A stretch of 64,000 bases of DNA from assembly GCA_025056355.1 (NCBI GenBank), contig JANWWI010000001.1:62001-126000 (forward strand), given 5' to 3'. Shown one piece after another: positions 33,951 through 43,289 of the stretch. Made by a program: the position numbers and the translations under genes. How positions within the stretch are numbered: position 1 is the stretch's first letter; every line of letters starts with the position of its first letter. Origin of the DNA: Casimicrobiaceae bacterium (GTDB lineage Bacteria; Pseudomonadota; Gammaproteobacteria; Burkholderiales; Casimicrobiaceae). The notes beneath the pieces were generated by a model. The model did no database searches and had not been told where the DNA came from. It saw only the letters and a list, made by a program, of their open reading frames with translations.

Positions 33951-34561
33951 TCAGTTTCTTGCTCGGCCCTCCAAGGCCTCACGCACGCGCGCCGCCGCGT
34001 CTTCGAAAGCACCGGGCGGTTCACCTTCGAGGAAACGCTCGATGCGCTCTCCGAGCACGATCACCTCAGTGCGACGGTTGAGGCGTCGGCCGGCTTCGAG
34101 ATCGTTCGGCGCAACGGGGCGCGTGAAGGAAAAGCCCTGCTGCGTGATGCGTGCGGCGGGAACCCCACGTTGCACGAGCGCCTGCGCCACCGCTGCCGCA
34201 CGCCGCTCTGAAAGCGCCTGATTGGCGGCTTGGCTGCCGATGTTGTCCGTGTGTCCCTCGACAGAGACGGTCTTGTCGGTTTTGGTTTTGAGCAGTTCCG
34301 CGAGGCGGTCCAGGTATGGGCCACTTTGCTTGAGGTCAAGCTCCGCTTTGCCGAATTCGAACAGCAATGCGTCAGGCAACACGAACTGCACGCCGCGATC
34401 GGTTTGGGCAATCGGCAAGCGAACCGCTGGCATGGCCGGCGGTGCGGGGGCGGGGGTGACCGCCGGAGGCGGCGGGGGGGCGGCTCAGGCGGGGCGCTCG
34501 CGCAACCGACTAGGCCCGCGGCAACGCCAGGAGCCACGAGGAGACGAAAAAACGAGCGCAT
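33951..34561 (-). pseudogene. OmpA-family lipoprotein, frameshifted in a G7/C7 tract
   Basis: The start (ATG at 34561) encodes a lipoprotein signal with the lipobox LVGC and a Pro-rich linker. The OmpA C-terminal domain that binds peptidoglycan (EGHTDNIGSQAANQALSERR) is in another frame that begins at about 34433. A run of seven Gs at 34474-34480 sits in the Pro-rich linker where the two frames meet. Adding one base or losing two restores one frame that reads lipoprotein, proline linker and OmpA domain. The protein is therefore either broken, phase-variable or hit by a sequencing error. If intact it would be an outer-membrane, peptidoglycan-associated lipoprotein of about 204 residues. Confidence 0.75.
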
Positions 34562-34620
34562 CTGCGACCTCAGATCGAGGTTTGTGCGCGAAGCCCGAAT
34601 TCTTTCACAGGCTTTTGACC

Positions 34621-35358
34621 TCAGCGCAACAGCTGAACCGTGCCGCTCACCGAAAGGGTGAGGATGACCCGGCCGCCCTCGATGGGCAGCGGTTCGGCCG
34701 CCGTTGTGGCTGCCTCGGCCGAAGCTGCGCGCGCCAGGCTCGCGCGCGCGAGCGCTCGCCCCTCGCTGCTGATTGCACCCAGATTGACCTCAAGCAGGCC
34801 CACGTTCGAAAAGCCGAAGGCTCGTGCGGCGGTTCGGGCTTTGCCTTGAAACGCGGCAATGCCCTGCTCGATCAGGATGGACTCCTCCCGCTCGCGCAGC
34901 TCCCGCGAGATTTCGAAGCCCGAGCTCACGATCATGAGCTTCTGCTGCGCGAGCTTGCTGGCAAGCGCACCGAGCGCGGAGAAGTCCTTCGACTTGAGCA
35001 CGAGCTCGGCCCGCACGATCCAGCCGTCGCGAATACCGCGCGGGCTCCAGCGCGGCTGGGTCGTGAAGCTTCCCGTGCGGGCCTCAATGCCCCGCATCTC
35101 ACGCACGGCCGCCAGGCCCGCCTGCAGGCTCTGCTGCACCTCGCGGGTGAGCGCTGCCGCATCGCTTCCCGAAGCTTCGGCGGCGAAGGTGAAGACGGCC
35201 ACATCCGGCACAACCTCGGTGCTCACTGCGGCCTCAAGCCGAAGCACGTCGCGAGCAGGCGAGGTCGTCCACGCGGGGGCCGCAGGTGCTTGGGCCGCCA
35301 CTGGCCCGGCGGCAAGCAGGAGGGCGCAAAGCGCCCGGCGGACAGAACGAACCCTCAT
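34621..35358 (-). CDS. Periplasmic SIMPL (DUF541) domain protein
   Basis: The 245-residue protein has a signal peptide (LCALLLAAGPVAAQA, about 10-24). The SIMPL/DUF541 domain follows, with LRLEAAVSTEVVPDVAVFTF near 39 and two alpha/beta repeats. AGGAG nine bases upstream supports the ATG at 35358, although the frame is open much further upstream. Members are secreted proteins of unclear function, some oligomeric. It lies upstream of the frameshifted OmpA-like lipoprotein on the same strand with a 59-base gap. The 242-base gap on its 5' side separates it from the divergent kinase gene. Confidence 0.8.
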   Translation of the reverse strand: MRVRSVRRALCALLLAAGPVAAQAPAAPAWTTSPARDVLRLEAAVSTEVVPDVAVFTFAAEASGSDAAALTREVQQSLQAGLAAVREMRGIEARTGSFTTQPRWSPRGIRDGWIVRAELVLKSKDFSALGALASKLAQQKLMIVSSGFEISRELREREESILIEQGIAAFQGKARTAARAFGFSNVGLLEVNLGAISSEGRALARASLARAASAEAATTAAEPLPIEGGRVILTLSVSGTVQLLR

Positions 35359-35600
35359 CGAAGCGGTCTCCTGAACAACGTTCCGTGAGAAAAATCGAGG
35401 TCGGGAAAAATCGCACCGTCGGTGGATATTTGCGCCTTTCGGCCGCGGCGGGTGGCAGTCGAGCGCGCATCGTGATCGCCAAGCCGGTGCTGAGGGCCGA
35501 TGCGTCCCACGCGCCTCGGTCTCGGACGGGTGGTTCGAATTTTCCGGTAACGCCTCGCAAAGGCCCGACGAGGACGCCGGTTCGTGCCGCATACTCGGCC

Positions 35601-36119
35601 ATGCAGACAGAAGCATCGACCCAGGCACTCGGGACATCCGCGGCTCTTGAGCGCGCGGCCGCACAGCTTGCGCAAGCACGCTTTGTCGTCTTTCGCGGAC
35701 TGCCCGGAAGCGGCAAGACGACCCTGGCGCGACTGCTTGCTCAAGGGCACGGCTTTCGGCTTTTCGAGGCCGACCAGCATTTCGAGCGTCCCGAGGGGTA
35801 CTGCTACGACCCAGCCCGGGTGGCGGATGCGCATGCGGCTTGCGTTCGTGCGGCGCTCGAGGCGCTTGAAGCGGGCGCTCGGGTGGCTGTGGCCAACACC
35901 CATGTGCGTCGCTGGGAACTGGCCGCCGCGCTCGGGGTGGCGCGGCTTGCAGGCGTTGAGGTCGATTTGGTCGAGTGCACTGGGGCGTGGCCCAACGTTC
36001 ATGGGGTCGATCACGCCACCCTTGAGGCAATGGCCAAGCGCTGGGAAGTGCTGCCTCGCGGGTGTGTGGCTCGCCTGTGGCGTTGGGACGGGGGGCGGCT
36101 CGAATTGGAGACGGGTTGA
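35601..36119 (+). CDS. P-loop ATPase / polynucleotide-kinase-like protein (NEDD4BP2-like)
   Basis: The 172-residue protein has a P-loop GLPGSGKTT near residue 34. The segment RLFEADQHFERPEGYCYDPARVADAHAACVRAALE, in parts from about 53, matches the small kinase-like ATPases related to the human NEDD4-binding protein 2 and polynucleotide kinases. A later VANTHVRRWEL supplies the LID-like arginines. The nucleotide substrate is unknown. The ATG at 35601 lies at the start of the family, though the frame is open about 100 codons upstream. It ends 77 bases before dnaJ on the same strand. Confidence 0.72.
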   Translation: MQTEASTQALGTSAALERAAAQLAQARFVVFRGLPGSGKTTLARLLAQGHGFRLFEADQHFERPEGYCYDPARVADAHAACVRAALEALEAGARVAVANTHVRRWELAAALGVARLAGVEVDLVECTGAWPNVHGVDHATLEAMAKRWEVLPRGCVARLWRWDGGRLELETG

Positions 36120-36196
36120 AGCGCGCGTTTTCGCCCAAAACTGCACGAGCGTTCAGTGGGTTTACTCAAGCGCCGTCTAAAGCGGCGCGCTAGCGC

Positions 36197-37321
36197 ATGC
36201 CGAAACGAGACCTTTACGAAGTGCTTGGCGTGGCCAGAAACGCCTCCGAGGAGGAGATCAAGAAGGCCTATCGCAAGCTTGCGATGAAGTATCACCCGGA
36301 TCGAAATCCGGGTGATAAGGCAGCAGAGGAGAAATTCAAGGAGGCGAGCACAGCGTACGAAATCCTCTCGGATCCGAAGAAACGCGCGGCGTATGACCAA
36401 TTTGGTCACGCAGGTGTCGATCCGAGCGTTGCGGCCTCGGAGGGTGGCTTTGCCGCCGGCGGTTTTGCTGAAGCCTTTGGCGACATCTTTAGCGAAATCT
36501 TCGGAGGGGGGCGGCGTCGCGAACGTCCCGATATGCCGCTTCGCGGCTCGGACCTGCGCTATAACCTCGAGATCACCCTGGAGGAGGCAGCGCGGGGGAC
36601 TAAAGCGAAGCTGCGCATCCCGGCCACGGAGACCTGCGAGGTTTGCCATGGCAGCGGTTGCGAGCCAGGCCATCGTCCCGAGACCTGTCCGACTTGCCGT
36701 GGTGCCGGGGTGGTTCGCATCTCCCAGGGTTTTTTCAGCCTGCAGCAGACCTGCCCGACCTGCCATGGCACAGGCAGGCTGATCAAACACCCGTGCAAGA
36801 GCTGTCAGGGAACCGGATACACGCGTACCCAGAAGACGCTCGAGGTGACCATCCCGCCAGGCGTGGATACCGACGACAGGATTCGTCTTGCGGGGGAAGG
36901 CGAGCCGGGCCTCAACGGCGGTCCGCCCGGGGATCTCTATGTGGTCGTGCAGATCAAGCCCCACCCCGTGTTCCAGCGCGATGGGGCGGATTTGCATTGT
37001 GAGATGCCGATTTCGTTCACGACTGCTGCCCTCGGTGGCGAGATCGAAATTCCGACGCTCGATGGCAAAGCGATTGTCAAGATTCCGCCTGAGACGCAGT
37101 CCGGGCAAGTGTTTCGCTTGAAGAACAAGGGCATCCGGCCGCTGCGCGGCAGCGTTGCCGGGGACTTGTACTGCCACGTCCAAGTCGAAACGCCGGTCAA
37201 CCTGACGGCGCGGCAAAAAGAGCTGTTGCGCGAGTTTGAGGCGATTCGGCTGAAAAACGCTCAGCGCCAAAGCCCCAAAGAGGCCGGCTTCTTCGATCGG
37301 ATACGCGCCTTTTTCGAGTAG
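36197..37321 (+). CDS. dnaJ: Chaperone DnaJ
   Basis: DnaJ (Hsp40) stimulates the ATPase of DnaK and binds unfolded clients. The 374-residue protein has a J domain with HPD at 33-35, a Gly/Phe-rich linker (about 75-115), and a zinc-binding domain of four CxxCxGxG repeats at 147-154, 164-171, 186-193 and 200-207. C-terminal substrate-binding beta domains follow. It is full length. Neither dnaK nor grpE is beside it, unlike the usual arrangement. An 8-10 bp hairpin follows its stop, probably the transcript end. Confidence 0.93.
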   Translation: MPKRDLYEVLGVARNASEEEIKKAYRKLAMKYHPDRNPGDKAAEEKFKEASTAYEILSDPKKRAAYDQFGHAGVDPSVAASEGGFAAGGFAEAFGDIFSEIFGGGRRRERPDMPLRGSDLRYNLEITLEEAARGTKAKLRIPATETCEVCHGSGCEPGHRPETCPTCRGAGVVRISQGFFSLQQTCPTCHGTGRLIKHPCKSCQGTGYTRTQKTLEVTIPPGVDTDDRIRLAGEGEPGLNGGPPGDLYVVVQIKPHPVFQRDGADLHCEMPISFTTAALGGEIEIPTLDGKAIVKIPPETQSGQVFRLKNKGIRPLRGSVAGDLYCHVQVETPVNLTARQKELLREFEAIRLKNAQRQSPKEAGFFDRIRAFFE

Positions 37322-37334
37322 GAAGCAGTGATGC

Positions 37335-37357
37335 GCCTTGCCGCGGCGCGGCAAGGC
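37335..37357 (+). terminator. Strong GC hairpin after dnaJ
   Basis: GCCTTGCCGC and GCGGCAAGGC form a perfect 10-bp stem with a 3-base loop 14 bases after the dnaJ stop. There is no U-run, so it may be an RNA-end hairpin or a Rho-assisted stop before the kinase gene. Confidence 0.5.
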
Positions 37358-37481
37358 ATGCGCCGCGCCGCGGCAGCGCCGGCGGGCAACCTCATCGATC
37401 CGGGGGCGCGCCTTCAGCCCCAAGGCAGAATCTGCATCTCGAACGCAACTTTTCGATGTCCGATCCTCGTCCGCGTTTTCG

Positions 37482-40400
37482 ATGTCTGCCTCGACTGCCG
37501 GTGCCGACAAACCTGTCTTAGATGCCCTCCGGTCGAGCCAACACCCTGCGGCCCGCCGATCGAAGCTGCGCCTGCGCACGCTGCTCACGGTGCCCTTCGT
37601 GTTGCTGGTGCTCTTGCCTTCGTTGCTGATCGGGGGGATGTCGCTCTACACGGGCGTACGGGCGGCGGACCACTTGTCGCGGCAGCTCGTGACCGATATT
37701 TCGCAGCGCATCGAGCGTACCGCGGTCTACCAGTTGCAGGAGTCAGCGCTACTGCTTGCAGCGGCGTTTCCATCGCCGCGTCGTCCCGAGTTGACGATCG
37801 CGGCGGCACAAAGTGATATCGAGGCGCTTGCCGACCGGATCTTTACCGCGCTCACGGCTAGTCGTTCGGCGAGCTACCTGTATTTTGCGCGCTCCGACGG
37901 CGCCTTCGTCGGGGTCGATCGTTCTGAGCCGCTGGCCGATGCACCGGCCGTGTTGCGCTTGCAACGTGATCCCGAGCGGCCACGCGCAGTCTACGCCCTC
38001 GATGCCCGTGGTCAACGATTGCGCGAGGTCGAGACCGAGACGCGAATTTTTCGTGCACGCGAAAGGCCGTGGTTTCAATCCGCGTTGGCCAGTGGACGGC
38101 TGACCTGGACACCGGTTCATCGCTCTCTTCCGTCCGACGAACTGGTGATCACGGCAAGCCTTCCCGTGCGCGATGGTGAGGGACGGCTGCTTGGCGTGGC
38201 CGCGGCTGACATCGTGCTTGCCGAGCTTTCGGAGTTCATGCGCCGGCTCAAGGTAAGCGACCATGGGGTGGCCTACATTGTCGACGGCGCGGGCCGACTC
38301 GTGGCCCAGTCGGTCGGACAGCTTGAAGAGCTTCAGGCGCGTGGGGGCCAGGCAGCGGCGGAGATGCCCTTGGCACGCGATAGCGCCGTCTCGCTCGTGA
38401 GCGTCTCGGCGCGTTGGTGGGACGAACAGCCCCCGCACAAGTATTTCACCAACGAGCCGCTGGTGGCGGCTTTGGAGGTCGATCGTCAGACCGTGGATGT
38501 GGCAGCACGGCGCATCGCTGAGGTGCCCGGGCTTGACTGGCATGTGATCGTGGCCATCCCGCGCAGCGACTTCCTTGCGCCGGTCGTGCGCAATGCAACG
38601 ATCCTCTTCGTGACGATCGCCGCAGCGCTTGTGGCCACGCTTGGTCTTGGCCTGTGGGTGCTGCGCCGGGTGACGCGAGATGTTGGACACCTCGTGCGCG
38701 TCACCGAGTCGACGAGCGTGGCCACGGAGTCGCTTCCGCCACCGCGCTTGGCGCTTGAGGAGCTTGCGGCGCTTGAGCATGCCTTTCACGATCTGTTTGC
38801 GCGGTGGCGTGAGGCCTGGCGCGAGAGCCAAGCGCGGCGCGATCAGCTCGAGCAGCTCAATGCCACGCTTGAGTTGCACGTGGCCGAGCGCACTCAGTCG
38901 CTCGTGAAGACGACCGAAGAACTGCGCGCCGAGGTCGAGCGGCGACAACGCTACGAGCGCGAACTCGAGCGCTCGACCGAGGCGGCGCGTGAAGCGGCCG
39001 AGCTCAAGGCTCGTTTTGTGGCGTACCTGAGCCATGAAATCCGTACCCCGCTGCAGACGCTGGTGAGCACCGCGGAGAGCTTGCGGGAACGCGCAACAGG
39101 CAGCTCTGGAGACTCCGCCGCGACGCGCTCAGAAAGCGAGGCGTTTGAGGAGCGCCTCGCCACGATCGACGCGGCATGCCGAGCGCTCATGACGATCGTT
39201 GATGGCGTGCTGCTTTATGCGCGCTATGAGCAAGGACACCTAGCGCTTCCGCAGGAGCCGGTGCAGCTTGCGCAGTGTCTGGAGGATGCGCGCCGTTTGG
39301 CGGTTGCGGCAACCCCGGGCCGTGGCGTGCCGGTCAAGCTCGCCATCGATCCGGACGTGCCCGCGCAGATTCAGAGCAACGCGGGCGCAATCCGGCAAAT
39401 TCTTGTCAATCTGATCAGCAATGCGCTCAAGTTCACGCGCGAGGGGCAGATCGACGTACGGGTCATGAGGGTCGAACAAGACAAGGGCGCTCAAGTGCTT
39501 TTCACAGTCGTTGACACCGGCGTTGGGATGCCCTCGGTGAAGGGGAAGGACAGGGTCGAACTGTTTCAAAGCGACGCACGTGAACGCGTCGGCGCGGTCG
39601 GTCACGGCGTCGGCCTTTACCTGTCGAGGCAGCTCGCCGTTGCGCTCGGGGGCAAACTCACGATCGAGTCGGCTGAAGGCCGAGGCACGCGGGTGACGCT
39701 GTCGATTCCCTACGTTGCGGTGGAGGCTCAAGCGCTGTCGCCGCAGACTGCCACGGCACTCGGGCCATCGACGGTGGCGAGACCTCGAGCGGTTCTTGTC
39801 GTTGACGACCATGCGCTCAACCGTGAGATCGTGGCCACGCGCCTGCGTGCGATCGGCTATGAGGTCGATGTGGCTGAAAGTGCGCACAGTGCGCGGCAGC
39901 GCGTCCGCGAGCGAGCTTTCGATGCCGTGCTCATGGATCTGAACCTCCCCGACGCGAGCGGCTTTGACACAGCGCGACGGATCCTCCAAGAGGCTGAGCG
40001 CGAGGGGCGTACGCCGCCGGCCGTGATCGCACTGACGGCGAGCGCGCTCGATGCGGATCGTGCCCAGGCTGCCGCTGCGGGTATGCATGGCTTTGTGACC
40101 AAGCCAGCCACCACAGAGGCGATCCATGCGGCGATCGAGCGAGCGCTCGGCGAGCGCTCGGGAAGCGTTGCGCGGGCCACGGCGTTGCCACCGACGAATG
40201 AGCCCGCGATCTTGGATCGTGAAGTGATTTTGGCCGCGGCTGGGCGTCACTCAGACGAACGAGCCCGAACCGAGGCGATTCGCCGCCTCATCCGAGTGGC
40301 GTTGGATTCGCTTCCGGTTGATGCCACACGGTGGCGCGCGGCACTTGAGAGCGCCAACACGCGCGCGTTGCGTGAGAGTGCACACCGCATTGCGGGAGCC

Positions 40401-40547
40401 GCCTCGATGCTCGGTGCCGAGCGCATCCGCCGAGCGGCCGAGGATTTTCTGGCGGGCCGAGCCGATGCCAAGGAGGCCCGACTCTGCGAGCGCATCGAGG
40501 AGGCGTTGGCTGAGTTGCGTCGCTGGGAGCTGGCTCTCGGCGAATAA
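37482..40547 (+). CDS. Hybrid sensor histidine kinase with receiver and HPt domains
   Basis: The 1021-residue protein has an N-terminal membrane helix near 35-55, then a long sensor region of dCache type (about 60-350). A second helix and a HAMP-like linker (ATILFVTIAAALVATLGLGL) and a coiled coil follow. The HisKA domain has YLSHEIRTP with the phospho-accepting His518. An HATPase domain (LVNLISNALKF) comes next, then a receiver domain with Asp819 (LMDLNLPD), and an HPt domain with His968 (ESAHRIAGAA). It can therefore run an internal phosphorelay. The start has no good ribosome site; the ATG at 37482 is a judgement, as the frame is open earlier. The response regulator lies 290 bases downstream. 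Confidence 0.88.
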   Translation: MSASTAGADKPVLDALRSSQHPAARRSKLRLRTLLTVPFVLLVLLPSLLIGGMSLYTGVRAADHLSRQLVTDISQRIERTAVYQLQESALLLAAAFPSPRRPELTIAAAQSDIEALADRIFTALTASRSASYLYFARSDGAFVGVDRSEPLADAPAVLRLQRDPERPRAVYALDARGQRLREVETETRIFRARERPWFQSALASGRLTWTPVHRSLPSDELVITASLPVRDGEGRLLGVAAADIVLAELSEFMRRLKVSDHGVAYIVDGAGRLVAQSVGQLEELQARGGQAAAEMPLARDSAVSLVSVSARWWDEQPPHKYFTNEPLVAALEVDRQTVDVAARRIAEVPGLDWHVIVAIPRSDFLAPVVRNATILFVTIAAALVATLGLGLWVLRRVTRDVGHLVRVTESTSVATESLPPPRLALEELAALEHAFHDLFARWREAWRESQARRDQLEQLNATLELHVAERTQSLVKTTEELRAEVERRQRYERELERSTEAAREAAELKARFVAYLSHEIRTPLQTLVSTAESLRERATGSSGDSAATRSESEAFEERLATIDAACRALMTIVDGVLLYARYEQGHLALPQEPVQLAQCLEDARRLAVAATPGRGVPVKLAIDPDVPAQIQSNAGAIRQILVNLISNALKFTREGQIDVRVMRVEQDKGAQVLFTVVDTGVGMPSVKGKDRVELFQSDARERVGAVGHGVGLYLSRQLAVALGGKLTIESAEGRGTRVTLSIPYVAVEAQALSPQTATALGPSTVARPRAVLVVDDHALNREIVATRLRAIGYEVDVAESAHSARQRVRERAFDAVLMDLNLPDASGFDTARRILQEAEREGRTPPAVIALTASALDADRAQAAAAGMHGFVTKPATTEAIHAAIERALGERSGSVARATALPPTNEPAILDREVILAAAGRHSDERARTEAIRRLIRVALDSLPVDATRWRAALESANTRALRESAHRIAGAASMLGAERIRRAAEDFLAGRADAKEARLCERIEEALAELRRWELALGE

Positions 40548-40710
40548 GCGTCTCGGGCGGCTGAGCCGGATGACACCGAGCGTGGCCCGGTTCTGACTCG
40601 GGTGAGCCGGATTTGCCGCGCACGGAATTCTCTTGCCTTGGGTGCAGGCGTACGATTCGCTCCCTCTGCAAAGGAGCCGCGGTCGCCCGGTGCTTGCAAG
40701 CGTGGAGCGT

Positions 40711-40744
40711 GAGTCAGACTCGCGAAAACGGTGAGTCGCGACTC
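40711..40744 (+). promoter_or_regulatory. Tandem GAGTC palindromes upstream of the response regulator
   Basis: GAGTC-A-GACTC (40711-40721) and GAGTCGCGACTC (40733-40744) are palindromes whose centres are about 22 bp apart, two helical turns. They sit about 95-125 bases before the ATG of the LuxR-type regulator. This is a plausible operator for the regulator itself or a related protein, inferred from symmetry and position. The rest of 40548-40837 shows no gene. Confidence 0.5.
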
Positions 40745-40837
40745 GGTTAGGCCAGACAGAGCCCAGGGCACATCCGAGTTCTTAGCAGAGGCCGCGATCA
40801 GATCGGTCGCGCCGATCAACGTCACGTTTGTCGAATC

Positions 40838-41506
40838 ATGCGCCCAGCAACGAACTCTCTTGTCCGTGTTGTCATTGCCGATGATCACCCGATTGTGCGG
40901 GCGGGGCTCAACACGCTGTTGTCAGCTTCGCCGAGTATCGAGATCGTCGCAGAAGTGAGCGACGGTGTGCAACTCGTTCGCTTACTGGACCGAATGCCGG
41001 TCGACGTGGTGATCCTTGACCTGTCCATGCCCGGGCGCGATGGGCTCGCGCTTTTGCGTCAACTGCGTTCCCGGGCGCCGAACGTTCGGATTGTCATCGT
41101 GTCGAGCTTCGAGCCCGCCATCTACGCGGATCGTTGCTTGCAGCTCGGCGCTTACGCGTTTCTCGACAAACGTACGTCGCCCGAGAAGATCGTCTCGACG
41201 GTGCTTGCCGCTGCGGTGAGCCCGCCGCGCAGCGCCCCTCCGCCGGCGTCTGAGACCGATGAGGCGCCGCATCGGCGCCTCTCGGATCGGCAGTACGAGG
41301 TCTTTGCCTTACTCGTACAAGGCGTCTCGGTGACCGAGATCGCTGAGCGGTTGCACTTGAGCGTCAAAACGGTCAGTACCCACAAAGTCGCCGTCCAACA
41401 GCGCCTGGGTGCCAAATCGGTGGTCGATTTGGTCAAGTACGCAGCGGCACACGGGCTCATCGAGACCTCGACGGTCACGGCGCCGCAGCCAGACGCGGGC
41501 GAGTAG
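40838..41506 (+). CDS. NarL/FixJ-family response regulator (LuxR-type HTH)
   Basis: The 222-residue protein has a receiver domain (about 8-125) with DDH near 15-17, Asp61 as phospho-acceptor in VILDLSMPG, and the conserved Lys near 111 (FLDKRTS). A Pro/Ser-rich linker leads to a LuxR-type helix-turn-helix (about 148-205) with LSVKTVSTHKVAVQQRLG. The ATG lies just after CGAATC without a clear ribosome site. It follows the hybrid kinase on the same strand and ends five bases before the converging CsgG-like gene. It probably receives phosphate from the kinase's HPt domain, which is inference. Confidence 0.88.
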   Translation: MRPATNSLVRVVIADDHPIVRAGLNTLLSASPSIEIVAEVSDGVQLVRLLDRMPVDVVILDLSMPGRDGLALLRQLRSRAPNVRIVIVSSFEPAIYADRCLQLGAYAFLDKRTSPEKIVSTVLAAAVSPPRSAPPPASETDEAPHRRLSDRQYEVFALLVQGVSVTEIAERLHLSVKTVSTHKVAVQQRLGAKSVVDLVKYAAAHGLIETSTVTAPQPDAGE

Positions 41507-41511
41507 GGCGC

Positions 41512-42342
41512 CTACGGTCGCCGCGCGCCGTCGACGGGGAGGCGACCCCCAGTCCCTAGCCCGCGGTCACCCATCGACTGCGGCACATAGTTCTTGAGCG
41601 CCGTGACGATGTTGTTGTAGGCGTCGGTAAAGGCGGCGGTGACCACTTTGCCTTGCGGGGTGTTTGCATAACCGCCAAGTCCGCCCGCGGCGTGCGAGCC
41701 AATCAAAAGACCGCCGAGGTTGAAATCCGTATTTGACGAAGAACCTTCGGCAACGGCGACTTGGACTCCCGAGCGGTTGTCCACGAGCGTCAGCATGACG
41801 GCAGCCTCGTTGGTACGGATTGCGCCGGCAATGGCGCCAATGGCGCCGAGTCGTCCACTCAAGCCGCCAAGCGCTGCCCCCAGACCGCTTGTGCCGCGTG
41901 CGCTGACCAGAACCTCGGGCGTGAGCGAATAGTCGGCTGCCACCATTTGCCCGGGCCCGAAGTTCGAACCTTGACGAAGTTCCCCGGAGCGTTCGAGGGC
42001 ACGCTCTTGCTGCATCGAGGCCATCGCGCGTCCGCGTTCGACCACGATGAAACAATTGGATTGCTGGATCAGTAGGCGCAGAACCGGCGCAGTCGAGCCG
42101 AGCCGGTACGTTTCGAGGTACCAACGGTACCAGTCTCGGTTTTGGTCCTCAACCAACGCGATCGTGCCGTAGGGGCGGTCGCAGCGGCTGAGCTGGGCGT
42201 TGACGTTTTGCGCGGCCGCGCCGCCGGCCGATCCGGTGGCAACGGTCTTGGCACTGTCCGAGCCCAAGCGGGGTTGAGTCGTCTCGCAGCCGACGAGGAA
42301 CAGGCCGGTGGCCATCAGCGCGAATGAAAGAATCGATTTCAT
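41512..42342 (-). CDS. CsgG-like outer-membrane lipoprotein
   Basis: The 276-residue protein has a lipoprotein signal (SFALMATGLFLVGC, lipobox LVGC) with Cys19 as the lipidated residue. The CsgG/HfaB-like fold follows, with NCFIVVERGRAMASMQQERALERSGELR near 96-124 and the glycine-rich part GLGAALGG near 154 that is typical of the channel-forming family. GGAG six bases upstream fixes the ATG at 42342. CsgG exports curli subunits, but no csgEF or curlin genes are nearby, so the export role is not assured. It faces the response regulator with a five-base gap and may be an orphan member of the family. Confidence 0.75.
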   Translation of the reverse strand: MKSILSFALMATGLFLVGCETTQPRLGSDSAKTVATGSAGGAAAQNVNAQLSRCDRPYGTIALVEDQNRDWYRWYLETYRLGSTAPVLRLLIQQSNCFIVVERGRAMASMQQERALERSGELRQGSNFGPGQMVAADYSLTPEVLVSARGTSGLGAALGGLSGRLGAIGAIAGAIRTNEAAVMLTLVDNRSGVQVAVAEGSSSNTDFNLGGLLIGSHAAGGLGGYANTPQGKVVTAAFTDAYNNIVTALKNYVPQSMGDRGLGTGGRLPVDGARRP

Positions 42343-42506
42343 CGTCTGCTCCATGTGTTTGAGAGGGTGCCCATAACAGCACGAAAGAATAGACGGAATC
42401 TGCGGCGAAGAGATGCCAGGCCGCTTGTGCTGCCGGTCCCGTGTGGAGGTATGTTGCGCACACCGGACCGGCGTGATGCTGGCGGCAAAGGCTTGGGGGC
42501 GAATCC

Positions 42507-43289
42507 GTGAGCGGGCTGTGGCTGGCCGCGCGCGTCGCAAGCAAGCTCGTTCAAGGATGGCGGGTCTCGGAAACCGCATACCGGCGGGCGGATCCCCTTG
42601 AGCGACGCGAGATCGTCCGGCGCTGGTCACGGGAGCTTTTGCAACGAGTCGGCATGGAGGTCGAGGCAATTGGCTTTCCGTCCGAGGCCGAGCGCCGGCC
42701 GGCGACCGTGGTTGCCAATCACATTTCCTGGACGGATATCTTCGCGCTCAATAGCGTCTGCGCATGCCATTTCGTCGCCAAGAAGGAATTGCGCGCCTGG
42801 CCGCTCGTTGGCCGCCTGCTGGAAAACGTCGGCACGGTGTTCATCGACCGGAGCGACCGGCGCGAGACGTATCGCCTCGGCTCCGTGATTCGGGGGCTGA
42901 TCGAGGCAGGCGAGACCGTGGCGTTGTTCCCCGAAGGCACGACGAGCCGCGGCCGCGATGTGCTCAAGTTCCATGCCTCTTTGCTTGAGCCGGCCGTCGT
43001 TGCCGGCGGCGAGCTGTGGGTCGTGGCGATTCGCTACCGGGATGGGCACGGAGCCTTGACCGAGGCGCCGGCGTACGTGGAGGATTTGTCGTTGCTCGAC
43101 ACGCTGCGGGCGATGGCTCGCGCGGGGCCGATTCGAGCCGAGCTTCATTTTCTTGCAGCGATTTCCTGCCGCGGGCAGCACCGTCGGGCGCTTGCGGCGC
43201 AGGCCGAAGGGCTCATTCGCAGCCTTGTGCGCCGAGACGGGGCCGATCAGTCGAGCGCGAGCGAGCGTGGCCGAAGGCTGGGCACCTGA
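42507..43289 (+). CDS. plsC: 1-acyl-sn-glycerol-3-phosphate acyltransferase (PlsC-like)
   Basis: PlsC acylates lysophosphatidic acid to phosphatidic acid at the inner membrane. The 260-residue sequence has NHISWTD with His72 and Asp77 (the HxxxxD catalytic pair), and LFPEGTTSRG near 137 with the substrate-binding EGT. Hydrophobic stretches are modest. The GTG at 42507 has only a weak ribosome site. Its 3' end overlaps apaH by 43 bases on the opposite strand. Confidence 0.8.
   Translation: MSGLWLAARVASKLVQGWRVSETAYRRADPLERREIVRRWSRELLQRVGMEVEAIGFPSEAERRPATVVANHISWTDIFALNSVCACHFVAKKELRAWPLVGRLLENVGTVFIDRSDRRETYRLGSVIRGLIEAGETVALFPEGTTSRGRDVLKFHASLLEPAVVAGGELWVVAIRYRDGHGALTEAPAYVEDLSLLDTLRAMARAGPIRAELHFLAAISCRGQHRRALAAQAEGLIRSLVRRDGADQSSASERGRRLGT

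Noticed and set aside
35359-36138. N-terminal extension of the SIMPL protein
   Set aside because: The frame stays open but crosses the kinase gene. The signal peptide and AGGAG fix the start at 35358.
36011-37588. Long open frame antisense to dnaJ
   Set aside because: Antisense to dnaJ with an odd composition and no domain.
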